Source: Halisarca cf. caerulea (taxonomy: Eukaryota; Porifera; Demospongiae; Chondrillida; Halisarcidae). From it: 64,000 nucleotides of DNA. Positions within the stretch are counted from its first letter, which is position 1; each line of letters starts with the position of its first letter. A program made the position numbers and the translations under genes. The notes under the pieces were generated by a model. It did no database searches. It was given only the letters and a program-made list of their open reading frames with translations, and was not told the DNA's origin. The stretch spans positions 37,001-101,000 of the forward strand of contig CAUJGJ010000074.1 of assembly GCA_963170055.1 (NCBI GenBank). Reading direction: 5' to 3'. Positions 23,645-38,516 of this stretch are shown here, one piece after another.

Positions 23645-26600
23645 CCAAATATTGGTCTTAGAACCACCATATCCAACACTACACAAATACGCCCACAGCA
23701 CTTCAGAAACTTCATGTGTGTCCACTGGGAATGTGCGCGGTGCTAGTGCCAAATATTGGTCTTAGAACCACTATATCCAACACTACACTAATACGCCCAC
23801 AGCACTTCAGAAACTTCATGTGTATCCTCTGACAATGTGCGTGGGGCTAGTACCAAATATTGGTGTTTGAACCACCATATCCAACACTGCACAAATATGC
23901 CCACAGCACTTAAGAAACTTCATGTGTATCCACTGACAATGTGCGTGGTGCTAGTACCAAATATTGGTGTTTGAACCACCATATCCAACACTAAACAAAT
24001 ATGCCCACAGCACTTAAGAAACTTCATGTGTGTCCACTGTGAATGTTTGTGGTGCTAGTGCCAAATATTATTATTAGCACCAGCATATCCAACACTACAC
24101 AAATACGCCCACAGCACTTCAGAAACTTTATGTGTGTCCACTGGGAATGTGCGTGGTGCTAGTGCCAAATATTGGTCTTAACACTAGCATATTTAACACT
24201 ACACAGATACACCCACAACACTTCAGAAACTTCATGTGTGTCCACAAGGAATGTGCGTGGTGCTAGTGCCAAATATTGGTATTAGCACCAGCATATCACA
24301 CACTACACAAGTACGCCCACAGCACTTCAGAAACCTCATGTGTGTCGACTGGGAATGTGCGTGGTATTAGTGCCAAATATTGGTCTTAGCACCAGCATAT
24401 TCAACACTACACAGATACGCCCACAGCACTTCAGAAACTTCATGTGTGTCCACTGGGAATGTGCGTGGTGCTAGTGCCAAATATTTGTATTAGCACAAGC
24501 ATATCGAATGCTACACAAATACGCCCACAGCACTTCAGAAACTTCATGCGTGTCCACTGGGAATGTGCATGGTGCTAGTACCAAAGATTGGTCTTAGAAC
24601 CACTATATCCAACAATACACTAATACGCCCACAGCACTTCAGAAACTTCATGTGTATCCTCTGACAATGTGCGTGGTGCTAGTACCAAATATTGCTGTTT
24701 GAACCACCATATCCAACACTACACAAATATGCCCACAGCACTTAAGAAACTTCATGTGTATCCACTGACAATGTGCGTGGTGCTAGTACCAAATATTGGT
24801 GTTTGAACCACCATATCCAACACTACACAAATACGCCCACAGCACTTCAGAAACTTCATGTGTGTCCACTGGGAATGTGCGTGGTGCTAGTGCCAAATAT
24901 TGGTCTTAACACTAGCATATTTAACACTACACAGATACACCCACAACACTTCAGAAACTTCATGTGTGTCCACAAGGAATGTGCGTGGTGCTAGTGCCAA
25001 ATGTTGGTATTAGCACCAGCATATCCAACACTACACAAGTACGCCCACAGCACTTCAGAAACCTCATGTGTGTCCACTGGGAATGTGCGTGGTATTAGTG
25101 CCAAATATTGGTATTAGCACCAGCATATTCAACACTACACAGATACGCCCACAGCACTTCAGAAACTTCATGTGTGTCCACTGGGAATGTGCGTGGTGCT
25201 AGTACCAAAGATTGGACTTAGAACAACTATATCCAACACTACACTAATACGCCCACAGCACTTCAGAAACTTCATGTGTATCCTCTGATAATGTGCGTGG
25301 TGCTAGTACCAAATATTGGTGTTTGAACCACCATATCCAACACTACACAAATATGCCCACAGCACTTAAGAAACTTCATGTGTGTCCACTGACAATGTGC
25401 GTGGTGCTAGTACCAAATATTGGTGTTTGAACCACCATATCCAACACTACACAAATATACCAACAGCACTTAAGAAACTTCATGTGTATCCACTGACAAT
25501 GTGCGTGGTGCTAGTACCAAATATTGGTGTTTGAACCACCATATCCAACACTACACAAATATGCCCACAGCACTTAAGAAACTTCATGTGTGTCCACTGT
25601 GAATGTTTATGGTGCTAGTGCCAAATATTATTATTAGCACCAGCATATCCAACACTACACAAATACGCCCACAGTACTTCAGAAACTTCATGTGTGTCCA
25701 CTGGGAATGTGCGCGGTGCTAGTGCCAAATATTGGTCTTAGAACCACCATATCCAACACTACACAAATACGCCCACAGCACTTCAGAAACTTCATGTGTG
25801 TCCACTGGGAATGTGCGTGGTGCTAGTGCCAAATATTGGTATTAGCACCAGCATATCCAACACTACACAAGTACGCCCACAGTACTTTAGAATCTTCATG
25901 TGTGTCGACTGGGAATGTGCGTGGTATTAGTGCCAAATATTGGTATTAGCACCAGCGTATCCAACACTACACAAATACGCCCACAGCACTTCAGAAACTT
26001 CATGTGTGTCCACTGGGAATGTGCGCGGTGCTAGTGCCAAATATTGGTCTTAGAACCACCATATCCAACACTACACAAATACGCCCACAGTACTTCAGAA
26101 ACTTCATGTGTGTCCACTGGGAATGTGCGTGGTGCTAGTGACAAATATTGGTCTTAACACTAGCATATTTAACACTACACAGATACACCCACAACACTTC
26201 AGAAACTTCATGTGTGTCCACAAGGAATGTGCTTGGTGCTAGTGCCAAATATTGGTATTAGCACCAGCATATCCAACACTACACAAGTACGCCCACAGCA
26301 CTTCAGAAACCTCATGTGTGTCCACTGGGAATGTGCGTGGTGCTAGTGCCAAATATTGGTCTTAGAACCACCATATCCAACACTACACAAATACGCCCAC
26401 AGCACTTCAGAAACTTCATGTGTGTCCACAAGGAATGTGCGTGGTGCTAGTGCCAAATATTGGTATTAGCACCAGCATATCCAACACTACACAAGTACGC
26501 CCACAGTACTTTAGAATCTTCATGTGTGTCGAATGGGAATGTTCGTGGTATTAGTACCAAATATTGGTCTTAGAACCACCATATCCAACACTACACAAAT

Positions 26601-27908
26601 ACGCCCACAGCACTTCACAAACTTCATGTGTGTCCACTGGGAATGTGCGTGGTGCTAGTGCCAAATATTGGTCTTAACACTAGCATATTTAACACTACAC
26701 AGATACACCCACAACACTTCAGAAACTTCATGTGTGTCCACAAGGAATGTGCGTGGTGCTAGTGCCAAATATTGGTATTAGCACCAGCATATCCAACACT
26801 ACACAAGTACGCCCACAGCACTTCAGAAACCTCATGTGTGTCCACTGGGAATGTGCGTGGTATTAGTGCCAAATATTGGTATTAGCACCAGCATATTCAA
26901 CACTACACAGATACGCCCACAGCACTTCAGAAACTTCATGTGTGTCCACTGGGAATGTGCGTGGTGCTAGTGCCAAATATTTGTATTAGCACAAGCATAT
27001 CGAATGCTACACAAATACGCCCACAGCACTTCAGAAACTTCATGCGTGTCCACTGGGAATGTGCATGGTGCTAGTACCAAAGATTGGTCTTAGAACCACT
27101 ATATCCAACACTACACTAATACGCCCACAGCACTTCAGAAACTTCATGTGTATCCTCTGACAATGTGCGTGGTGCTAGTACCAAATATTGGTGTTTGAAC
27201 CACCATATCCAACACTACACAAATATGCCCACAGCACTTAAGAAACTTCATGTGTATCCACTGACAATGTGCGTGGTGCTAGTACCAAATATTGGTGTTT
27301 GAACCACCATATCCAACACTACACAAATATGCCCACAGCACTTAAGAAACTTCATGTGTGTCCACTGTGAATGTTTGTGGTGCTAGTGCCAAATATTATT
27401 ATTAGCACCAGCATATCCAACACTACACAAATACGCCCACAGCACTTCAGAAACTTCATGTGTGTCCACTGGGAATGTGCGCGGTGCTAATGCCAAATAT
27501 TGGTCTTACAACCACCATATCCAACACTACACAAATACACCCACAGCACTTCAGAAACTTCATGTGTGTCCACTGGGAATGTGCGCGGTGCTAGTGCCAA
27601 ATATTGGTCTTAGAACCACCATATCCAACACTACACAAATACGCCCACAGCACTTCAGAAACTTCATGTGTGTCCACTGGGAATGTGCGTGGTGCTAGTG
27701 CCAAATATTGGTCTTAACACTAGCATATTTAACACTACACAGATACACCCACAACACTTCAGAAACTTCATGTGTGTCCACCAGGAATGTGCGTGGTGCT
27801 AGTGCCAAATATTGGTATTAGCACCAGCATATTCAACACTACACAAGTACGCCCACAGCACTTCAGAAACCTCATGTGTGTCCACTGGGAATGTGCGTGG
27901 TATTAGTG
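23645..27908 (+). repeat. 41 monomers, irregular HOR order
   Basis: Order as read: A F G H I B C D E F G G/A B C D F G G H I A C J A B C A C A B C D E F G H I A A B C. Runs such as B-C-D-E-F-G recur, but blocks are interrupted and some types are skipped (E is absent between D at 25101 and F at 25205). All monomers are 104 bp. Confidence 0.82.
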
Positions 27909-30716
27909 CCAAATATTGGTATTAGCACCAGCATATTCAACACTACACAGATACGCCCACAGCACTTCAGAAACTTCATGTGTATCCTCTGACAATGTGC
28001 GTTGTGCTAGTACCAAATATTGGTGTTTGAACCACCATATCCAACACTACACAAATATGCCCACAGCACTTAAGAAACTTCATGTGTATCCACTGACAAT
28101 GTGCGTGGTGCTAGTACCAAATATTGGTGTTTGAACTACCATATCCAACACTACACAAATATGCCCACAGCACTTAAGAAACTTCATGTGTGTCCACTGA
28201 CAATGTGGGTTGTGCTAGTACCAAATATTGGTGTTTGAACCACCATATCCAACACTACACAAATATGCCCACAGCATTTAAGAAACTTCATGTGTGTCCA
28301 CTGTGAATGTTTGTGGTGCTAGTGCCAAATATTATCATTAGCACCAGCATATCCAACACTACACAAATACGCCCACAGCATTTCAGAAACTTCATGTGTG
28401 TCCACTGGGAATGTGCGTGGTGCTAGTGCCAAATATTGGTCTTAGAACCACCATACCCAACGCTACACAAATACGCCCACAGCACTTCAGAAACTTCATG
28501 TGTGTCCACTGGGAATGTGCGTGGTGCTATTGCGAAATATTGGTCTTAACACTAGCATATTTAACACTACACAGATACGCCCACAACACTTCAGAAACTT
28601 CATGTGTGTCCACTAGGAATGTGCATGGTGCTAGTGCCAAATATTGGTATGAGCACCAGCGTATCCAACACTACACAAATACGCCCACAGCACTTCAGAA
28701 ACTTCATGTGTGTCCACTGGGAATGTGCGCGGTGCTAGTGCCAAATATTGGTCTTAGAACCACCATATCCAACACTACACAAATACGCCCACAGTACTTC
28801 AGAAACTTCATGTGTGTCCACTGGGAATGTGCGTGGTGCTAGTGCCAAATATTGGTCTTAACACTAGCATATTTAACACTACACAGATACACCCACAACA
28901 CTTTAGAAACTTCATGTGTGTCCACAAGGAATGTGCGTGGTGCTAGTGCCAAATATTGGTATTAGCACCAGCATATCCAACACTACACAAGTACGCCCAC
29001 AGTACTTCAGAAACTTCATGTGTGTCCACTGTAAATGTTTGTGGTGCTAGTGCCAAATATTATTATTAGCACCAACATATCCAACACTACACAGATACAC
29101 CCACAGCATTTCAGAAACTTCATGTGTGTCCACTGGGAATGTGCGTGGTGCTAGTGCCAAATATTGGTCTTAGAACCACCATATCCAACACTACACAAAT
29201 ACGCCCACAGTACTTCAGAAACTTCATGTGTGTCCACTGGGAATGTGCGTGGTGCTAGTGCCAAATATTGGTCTTAACACTAGCATATTTAACACTACAC
29301 CGATACACCCACAACACTTCAGAAACTTCCTGTGTGTCCACAAGGAATGTGCGTGGTGCTAGTGCCAAATATTGGTATTAGCACCAGCATATCCAACACT
29401 ACACAAGTACGCCCACAGTACTTTAGAATCTTCATGTGTGTCGACTGGGAATGTGCGTGGTATTAGTGCCAAATATTGGTATTAGCACCAGCGTATCCAA
29501 CACTACACAAATACGCCCACAGCACTTCAGAAACTTCATGTGTGTCCACTGGGAATGTGCGCGGTGCTAGTGCCAAATATTGGTCTTAGAACCACCATAT
29601 CCAACACTACACAAATACGCCCACAGTACTTCAGAAACTTCATGTGTGTCCACTGGGAATGTGCGTGGTGCTAGTGCCAAATATTGGTCTTAATACTAGC
29701 ATATTTATCACTACACAGATACACCCACAACACTTCAGAAACTTCATGTGTGTCCACATGGAATGTGCGTGGTGCTAGTGCCAAATATTGGTATTAGCAC
29801 CAGCATATCCAACACTACACAAGTACGCCCACAGCACTTCAGAAACCTCATGTGTGTCCACTGGGAATGTGCGTGGTATTAGTGCCAAATATTGGTATTA
29901 GCACCAGCATATTCAACACTACACAGATACGCCCACAGCACTTCAGAAACTTCATGTGTGTCCACTGGGAATGTGCGTGGTGCTAGTGCCAAATATTTGT
30001 ATTAGCACAAGCATATCGAATGCTACACAAATACGCCAACAGCACTTCAGAAACTTCATGCGTGTCCACTGGGAATGTGCATGGTGCTAGTACCAAAGAT
30101 TGGTCTTAGAACCACTATATCCAACACTACACTAATACGCCCACAGCACTTCAGAAACTTCATGTGTATCCTCTGACAATGTGCGTGGTGCTATTACCAA
30201 ATATTGGTGTTTGATACACCATATACAACACTACACAAATATGCCCACAGCACTTAAAAAACTTCATGTGTATCCACTGACAATGTGCGTGGTGCTAGTA
30301 CCAAATATTGGTGTTTGAACCACCATATCCAACACTACACAAATACGCCCACAGTACTTCAGAAACTTCATGTGTGTCCACTGGGAATGTGCGCGGTGCT
30401 AGTGCCAAATATTGGTCTTAGAACCACCATATACAACACTACACAAATACGCCCACAGCACTTCAGAAACTTCATGTGTGTCCACTGGGAATGTGCGTGG
30501 TGCTAGTGCCAAATATTGGTCTTAACACTAGCATATTTAACACTACACAGATACACCCATAACAATTCAGAAACTTCATGTGTGTCCACAAGGAATGTGC
30601 GTGGTGCTAGTGCCAAATATTGGTATTAGCACCAGCATATCCAACACTACAAAAGTACGCCCACAGCACTTCAGAAACCTCATGTGTGTCCACTGGGAAT
30701 GTGCGTGGTATTAGTG
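27909..30716 (+). repeat. 27-monomer HOR unit (2,808 bp)
   Basis: Begins with a chimeric D/F monomer at 27909 and runs G G H I A2 B2 J A B C2 I2 A B C J A B C D E F G G/J A B C. It equals the 18-monomer unit that follows plus one additional G and an eight-monomer block D-E-F-G-G/J-A-B-C. Confidence 0.85.
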
Positions 30717-32588
30717 CCAAATATTGGTATTAGCACCAGCATATTCAACACTACACAGATACGCCCACAGCACTTCAGAAACTTCATGTGTATCCTCTGA
30801 CAATGTGCGTAGTGCTAGTACCAAATATTGCTGTTTGAACCACCATATCCAACACTACACAAATATGCCCACAGCACTTAAGAAACTTCATGTGTATCCA
30901 CTGACAATGTGCGTGGTGCTAGTACCAAATATTGGTGTTTGAACCACCATATCCAACACTACACAAATATGCCCACAGCATTTAAGAAACTTCATGTGTG
31001 TCCACTGTGAATGTTTGTGGTGCTAGTGCCAAATATTATCATTAGCACCAGCATATCCAACACTACACAAATACGCCCACAGCATTTCAGAAACTTCATG
31101 TGTGTCCACTGGGAATGTGCGTGGTGCTAGTGCCAAATATTGGTCTTAGAACCACCATATCCAACGCTACACAAATACGCCCACAGCACTTCAGAAACTT
31201 CATGTGTGTCCACTGGCAATGTGCGTGGTGCTATTGCGAAATATTGGTCTTAACACTAGCATATTTAACACTACACAGATACGCCCACAACACTTCAGAA
31301 ACTTCATGTGTGTCCACTGGGAATGTGCATGGTGCTAGTGCCAAATATTGGTATGAGCACCAGCGTATCCAACACTACACAAATACGCCCACAGCACTTC
31401 AGAAACTTCATGTGTGTCCACTGGGAATGTGCGCGGTGCTAGTGCCAAATATTGGTCTTAGAACCACCATATCCAACACTACACAAATACGCCCACAGTA
31501 CTTCAGAAACTTCATGTGTGTCCACTGGGAATGTGCGTGGTGCTAGTGCCAAATATTGGTCTTAACACTAGCATATTTAACACTACACAGATACACCCAC
31601 AACACTTTAGAAACTTCATGTGTGTCCACAAGGAATGTGCGTGGTGCTAGTGCCAAATATTGGTATTAGCACCAGCATATCCAACACTACACAAGTACGC
31701 CCACAGTACTTCAGAAACTTCATGTGTGTCCACTGTAAATGTTTGTGGTGCTAGTGCCAAATATTATTATTAGCACCAACATATCCAACACTACACAGAT
31801 ACGCCCACAGCATTTCAGAAACTTCATGTGTGTCCACTGGGAATGTGCGTGGTGCTAGTGCAAAATATTGGTCTTAGAACCACCATATCCAACACTACAC
31901 AAATACGCCCACAGTACTTCAGAAACTTCATGTGTGTCCACTGGGAATGTGCGTGGTGCTAGTGCCAAATATTGGTCTTAACACTAGCATATTTAACACT
32001 ACACAAATACACCCACAACACTTCAGAAACTTCATGTGTGTCCACAAGAAATGTGCGTGGTGCTAGTGCCAAATATTGGTATTAGCACCAGCATATCCAA
32101 CACTACACAAGTACGCCCACAGTACTTTAGAATCTTCATGTGTGTCGACTGGGAATGTGCGTGGTATTAGTGCCAAATATTGGTATTAGCACCAGCGTAT
32201 CCAACACTACACAAATACGCCCACAGCACTTCAGAAACTTCATGTGTGTCCACTGGGAATGTGCGCGGTGCTAGTGCCAAATATTGGTCTTAGAACCACC
32301 ATATCCAACACTACACAAATACGCCCACAGTACTTCAGAAACTTCATGTGTGTCCACTGGGAATGTGCGTGGTGCTAGTGCCAAATATTGGTCTTAACAC
32401 TAGCATATTTAACACTACACAGATACACCCACAACACTTCAGAAACTTCATGTGTGTCCACAAGGAATGTGCGTGGTGCTAGTGCCAAATATTGGTATTA
32501 GCACCAGCATATCCAACACTACAAAAGTACGCCCACAGCACTTCAGAAACCTCATGTGTGTCCACTGGGAATGTGCGTGGTATTAGTG
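30717..32588 (+). repeat. 18-monomer HOR unit (1,872 bp), copy 1
   Basis: Order D/F G H I A2 B2 J A B C2 I2 A B C J A B C. A shift of 1,872 superimposes it on the next block with few mismatches; the GCTGTTTGAACC variant at 30830 and the ACAAAAGTACG variant near 30650 (preceding monomer) recur at the shifted positions. Confidence 0.9.
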
Positions 32589-34460
32589 CCAAATATTGGT
32601 ATTAGCACCAGCATATTCAACACTACACAGATACGCCCACAGCACTTCAGAAACTTCATGTGTATCCTCTGACAATGTGCGTAGTGCTAGTACCAAATAT
32701 TGCTGTTTGAACCACCATATCCAACACTACACAAATATGCCCACAGCACTTAAGAAACTTCATGTGTATCCACTGACAATGTGCGTGGTGCTAGTACCAA
32801 ATATTGGTGTTTGAACCACCATATCCAACACTACACAAATATGCCCACAGCACTTAAGAAACTTCATGTGTGTCCACTGTGAATGTTTGTGGTGCTAGTG
32901 CCAAATATTATCATTAGCACCAGCATATCCAACACTACACAAATACGCCCACAGCATTTCAGAAACTTCATGTGTGTCCACTGGGAATGTGCGTGGTGCT
33001 AGTGCCAAATATTGGTTTTAGAACCACCATATCCAACGCTACACAAATACGCCCACAGCACTTCAGAAACTTCATGTGTGTCCACTGGGAATGTGCGTGG
33101 TGCTATTGCGAAATATTGGTCTTATCACTAGCATATTTAACACTACACAGATACGCCCACAACACTTCAGAAACTTCATGTGTGTCCACTGGGAATGTGC
33201 ATGGTGCTAGTGCCAAATATTGGTATGAGCACCAGCGTATCCAACACTACACAAATACGCCCACAGCACTTCAGAAACTTCATGTGTGTCCACTGGGAAT
33301 GTGCGCGGTGCTAGTGCCAAATATTGGTCTTAGAACCACCATATCCAACACTACACAAATACGCCCACAGTACTTCAGAAACTTCATGTGTGTCCACTGG
33401 GAATGTGCGTGGTGCTAGTGCCAAATATTGGTCTTAACACTAGCATATTTAACACTACACAGATACACCCAAAACACTTTAGAAACTTCATGTGTGTCCA
33501 CAAGGAATGTGCGTGGTGCTAGTGCCAAATATTGGTATTAGCACCAGCCTATCCAACACTACACAAATACGCCCACAGTACTTCAGAAACTTCATGTGTG
33601 TCCACTGTAAATGTTTGTGGTGCTAGTGCCAAATATTATTATTAGCACCAACATATCCAACACTACACAGATACGCCCACAGCATTTCAGAAACTTCATG
33701 TGTGTCCACTGGGAATGTGCGTGGTGCTAGTGCCAAATATTGGTCTTAGAACCACCATATCCAACACTACACAAATACGCCCACAGTACTTCAGAAACTT
33801 CATGTGTGTCCACTGGGAATGTGCGTGGTGCTAGTGCCAAATATTGGTCTTAACACTAGCATATTTAACACTACACAGATACACCCACAACACTTCAGAA
33901 ACTTCATGTGTGTCCACAAGAAATGTGCGTGGTGCTAGTGCCAAATATTGGTATTAGCACCAGCATATCCAACACTACACAAGTACGCCCACAGTACTTT
34001 AGAATCTTCATGTGTGTCGACTGGGAATGTGCGTGGTATTAGTGCCAAATATTGGTATTAGCACCAGCGTATCCAACACTACACAAATACGCCCACAGCA
34101 CTTCAGAAACTTCATGTGTGTCCACTGGGAATGTGCGCGGTGCTAGTGCCAAATATTGGTCTTAGAACCACCATATCCAACACTACACAAATACGCCCAC
34201 AGTACTTCAGAAACTTCATGTGTGTCCACTGGGAATGTGCGTGGTGCTAGTGCCAAATATTGGTCTTAACACTAGCATATTTAACACTACACAGATACAC
34301 CCACAACACTTCAGAAACTTCATGTGTGTCCACAAGGAATGTGCGTGGTGCTAGTGCCAAATATTGGTATTACCACCAGCATATCCAACACTACACAAGT
34401 ACGCCCACAGCACTTCAGAAACCTCATGTGTGTCGACTGGAAATGTGCGTGGTATTAGTG
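32589..34460 (+). repeat. 18-monomer HOR unit (1,872 bp), copy 2
   Basis: Second adjacent copy of the same 18 types in the same order. The TCCACAAGAAATG variant near 32041 recurs near 33913 at the expected distance. Scattered single-base differences (for example GGTTTTAG at 33014) show the copies have begun to diverge. Confidence 0.9.
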
Positions 34461-35812
34461 CCAAATATTGGTATTAGCACCAGCAAATTTAACACTACAC
34501 AGATACGCCCACAGCACTTCAGAAACTTCATGTGTGTCCACTGGGAATGTGCGTGGTGCTAGTGCCAAATATTTGTATTAGCACAAGCATATCGAATGCT
34601 ACACAAATACGCCCACAGCACTTCAGAAACTTCATGCGTGTCCACTGGGAATGTGCATGGTGCTAGTACCAAAGATTGGACTTAGAACCACTATATCCAA
34701 CACTACACTAATACGCCCACAGCACTTAAGAAACTTCATGTGTATCCTCTGATAATGTGCGTGGTGCTAGTACCAAATATTGGTGTTTGAACCACCATAT
34801 CCAACACTACACAAATATGCCCACAGCACTTAAGAAACTTCATGTGTATCCACTGACAATGTGCGTGGTGCTAGTACCAAATATTGGTGTTTGAACCACC
34901 ATATCCAACACTACACAAATATGCCCACAGCACTTAACAAACTTCATGTGTGTCCACTGGGAATGTTTGTGGTGCTAGTGCCAAATATTATTATTAGCAC
35001 CAGCATATCCAACACTACACAAATACGCCCACAGTACTTCAGAAACTTCATGTGTGTCCACTGGGAATGTGCGCGGTGCTAGTGCCAAATATTGGTCTTA
35101 GAACCACCATATCCAACACTACACAAATACGCCCACAGTACTTCAGAAACTTCATGTGTGTCCACTGGGAATGTGCGCGGTGCTAGTGCCAAATATTGGT
35201 CTTAGAACCACCATATCCAACACTACACAAATACGCCCACAGCACTTCAGAAACTTCATGTGTGTCCACTGGGCATGTGCGTGGTGCTAGTGCCAAATAT
35301 TGGTCTTAACACTAGCATATTTAACACTACACAGATACACCCACAACACTTCAGAAACTTCATGTGTGTCCACAAGGAATGTGCGTGGTGCTAGTGCCAA
35401 ATATTGGTATTAGCACCAGCATATCCAACACTACACAAGTACGCCCACAGCACTTCAGAAACCTCATGTGTGTCCACTGGGAATGTGCGTGGTATTAGTG
35501 CCAAATATTGGTATTAGCACCAGCATATTCAACACTACACAGATACGCCCACAGCACTTCAGAAACTTCATGTGTATCCTCTGACAATGTGCGTAGTGCT
35601 AGTACCAAATATTGGTGTTTGAACCACCATATCCAACACTACACAAATATGCCCACAGCACTTAAGAAACTTCATGTGTATCCACTGACAATGTGCGTGG
35701 TGCTAGTACCAAATTTTGGTGTTTAAACGACCATATCCAACACTACACAAATATGCCCACAGCACTTAAGAAACTTCATGTGTATCCACTGACAATGTGC
35801 GTGGTGCTAGTA
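34461..35812 (+). repeat. Link between 18- and 13-monomer units
   Basis: Order D E F G H I/J A A B C, then D/F G G. Contains the H variant ending CACTGGGAATGTTTGTGG at about 34957. No indels. Confidence 0.82.
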
Positions 35813-37164
35813 CCAAATATTGGTGTTTGAACCACCATATCCAACACTACACAAATATGCCCACAGCATTTAAGAAACTTCATGTGTGTCCACTGTGAAT
35901 GTTTGTGGTGCTAGTGCCAAATATTATCATTAGCACCAGCATATCCAACACTACACAAATACGCCCACAGCATTTCAGAAACTTCATGTGTGTCCACTGG
36001 GAATGTGCGTGGTGCTAGTGCCAAATATTGGTCTTAGAACCACCATATCCAACGCTACACAAATACACCCACAGCATTTCAGAAACTTCATGTGTGTCCA
36101 CTGGGAATGTGCGTGGTGCTAGTGCCAAATATTGGTCTTAACACTAGCATATTTAACACTACACAGATACGCCCACAACACTTCAGAAACTTCATGTGTG
36201 TTCACTGGGAATGTGCATGGTGCTAGTGCCAAATATTGGTATGAGCACCAGCGTATCCAACACTACACAAATACGCCCACAGCACTTCAGAAACTTCATG
36301 TGTGTCCACTGGGAATGTGCGCGGTGCTAGTGCCAAATATTGGTCTTAGAACCACCATATCCAACACTACACAAATACGCCCACAGTACTTCAGAAACTT
36401 CATGTGTGTCCACTGGGAATGTGCGGGGTGCTAGTGCCAAATATTGGTCTTAACACTAGCATATTTAACACTACACAGATACACCCACAACACTTTAGAA
36501 ACTTTATGTGTGTCCACAAGGAATGTGCGTGGTGCTAGTGCCAAATATTGGTATTAGCACCAGCATATCCAACACTACACAAGTACGCCCACAGTACTTC
36601 AGAAACTCCATGTGTGTCCACTGGGAATGTGCGCGGTGCTAGTGCCAAATATTGGTCTTAGAACCACCATATCCAACACTACACAAATACGCCCACAGTA
36701 CTTCAGAAACTTCATGTGTGTCCACTGGGAATGTGCGCGGTGCTAGTGCCAAATATTGGTCTTAGAACCACCATATCCAACACTACACAAATACGCCCAC
36801 AGCACTTCAGAAACTTCATGTGTGTCCACTGGGCATGTGCGTGGTGCTAGTGCCAAATATTGGTCTTAACACTAGCATATTTAACACTACACAGATACAC
36901 CCACAACACTTCAGAAACTTCATGTGTGTCCACAAGGAATGTGTGTGGTGCTAGTGCCAAATATTGGTATTAGCACCAGCATATCCAACACTACACAAGT
37001 ACGCCCACAGCACTTCAGAAACCTCATGTGTGTCCACTGGGAATGTGCGTGGTATTAGTGCAAAATATTGGTATTAGCACCAGCATATTCAACACTACAC
37101 AGATACGCCCACAGCACTTCAGAAACTTCATGTGCATCCTCTGACAATGTGCGTATTGCTAGTA
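35813..37164 (+). repeat. 13-monomer HOR unit (1,352 bp), copy 1
   Basis: Order H I A2 B2 J A B C2 A A B C D/F. Private variants mark it: AATACACCCACAGCATTTC in A2 (36063), GTGCGGGGTGC (36421), AAACTCCATG (36604), GAATGTGTGTGG (36938), GTGCAAAATATTGG (37059), TGTGCATCC (37131) and GCGTATTGCTAG (37150). Confidence 0.92.
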
Positions 37165-38516
37165 CCAAATATTGGTGTTTGAACCACCATATCCAACACT
37201 ACACAAATATGCCCACAGCATTTAAGAAACTTCATGTGTGTCCACTGTGAATGTTTGTGGTGCTAGTGCCAAATATTATCATTAGCACCAGCATATCCAA
37301 CACTACACAAATACGCCCACAGCATTTCAGAAACTTCATGTGTGTCCACTGGGAATGTGCGTGGTGCTAGTGCCAAATATTGGTCTTAGAACCACCATAT
37401 CCAACGCTACACAAATACACCCACAGCATTTCAGAAACTTCATGTGTGTCCACTGGGAATGTGCGTGGTGCTAGTGCCAAATATTGGTCTTAACACTAGC
37501 ATATTTAACACTACACAGATACGCCCACAACACTTCAGAAACTTCATGTGTGTTCACTGGGAATGTGCATGGTGCTAGTGCCAAATATTGGTATGAGCAC
37601 CAGCGTATCCAACACTACACAAATACGCCCACAGCACTTCAGAAACTTCATGTGTGTCCACTGGGAATGTGCGCGGTGCTAGTGCCAAATATTGGTCTTA
37701 GAACCACCATATCCAACACTACACAAATACGCCCACAGTACTTCAGAAACTTCATGTGTGTCCACTGGGAATGTGCGGGGTGCTAGTGCCAAATATTGGT
37801 CTTAACACTAGCATATTTAACACTACACAGATACACCCACAACACTTTAGAAACTTTATGTGTGTCCACAAGGAATGTGCGTGGTGCTAGTGCCAAATAT
37901 TGGTATTAGCACCAGCATATCCAACACTACACAAGTACGCCCACAGTACTTCAGAAACTCCATGTGTGTCCACTGGGAATGTGCGCGGTGCTAGTGCCAA
38001 ATATTGGTCTTAGAACCACCATATCCAACACTACACAAATACGCCCACAGTACTTCAGAAACTTCATGTGTGTCCACTGGGAATGTGCGCGGTGCTAGTG
38101 CCAAATATTGGTCTTAGAACCACCATATCCAACACTACACAAATACGCCCACAGCACTTCAGAAACTTCATGTGTGTCCACTGGGCATGTGCGTGGTGCT
38201 AGTGCCAAATATTGGTCTTAACACTAGCATATTTAACACTACACAGATACACCCACAACACTTCAGAAACTTCATGTGTGTCCACAAGGAATGTGTGTGG
38301 TGCTAGTGCCAAATATTGGTATTAGCACCAGCATATCCAACACTACACAAGTACGCCCACAGCACTTCAGAAACCTCATGTGTGTCCACTGGGAATGTGC
38401 GTGGTATTAGTGCAAAATATTGGTATTAGCACCAGCATATTCAACACTACACAGATACGCCCACAGCACTTCAGAAACTTCATGTGCATCCTCTGACAAT
38501 GTGCGTATTGCTAGTA
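37165..38516 (+). repeat. 13-monomer HOR unit (1,352 bp), copy 2
   Basis: All private variants listed for copy 1 recur exactly 1,352 bases later (37415, 37773, 37956, 38290, 38411, 38483, 38502). I saw no mismatch between the copies by eye, so this is one of the most recent duplications in the window. Confidence 0.92.
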
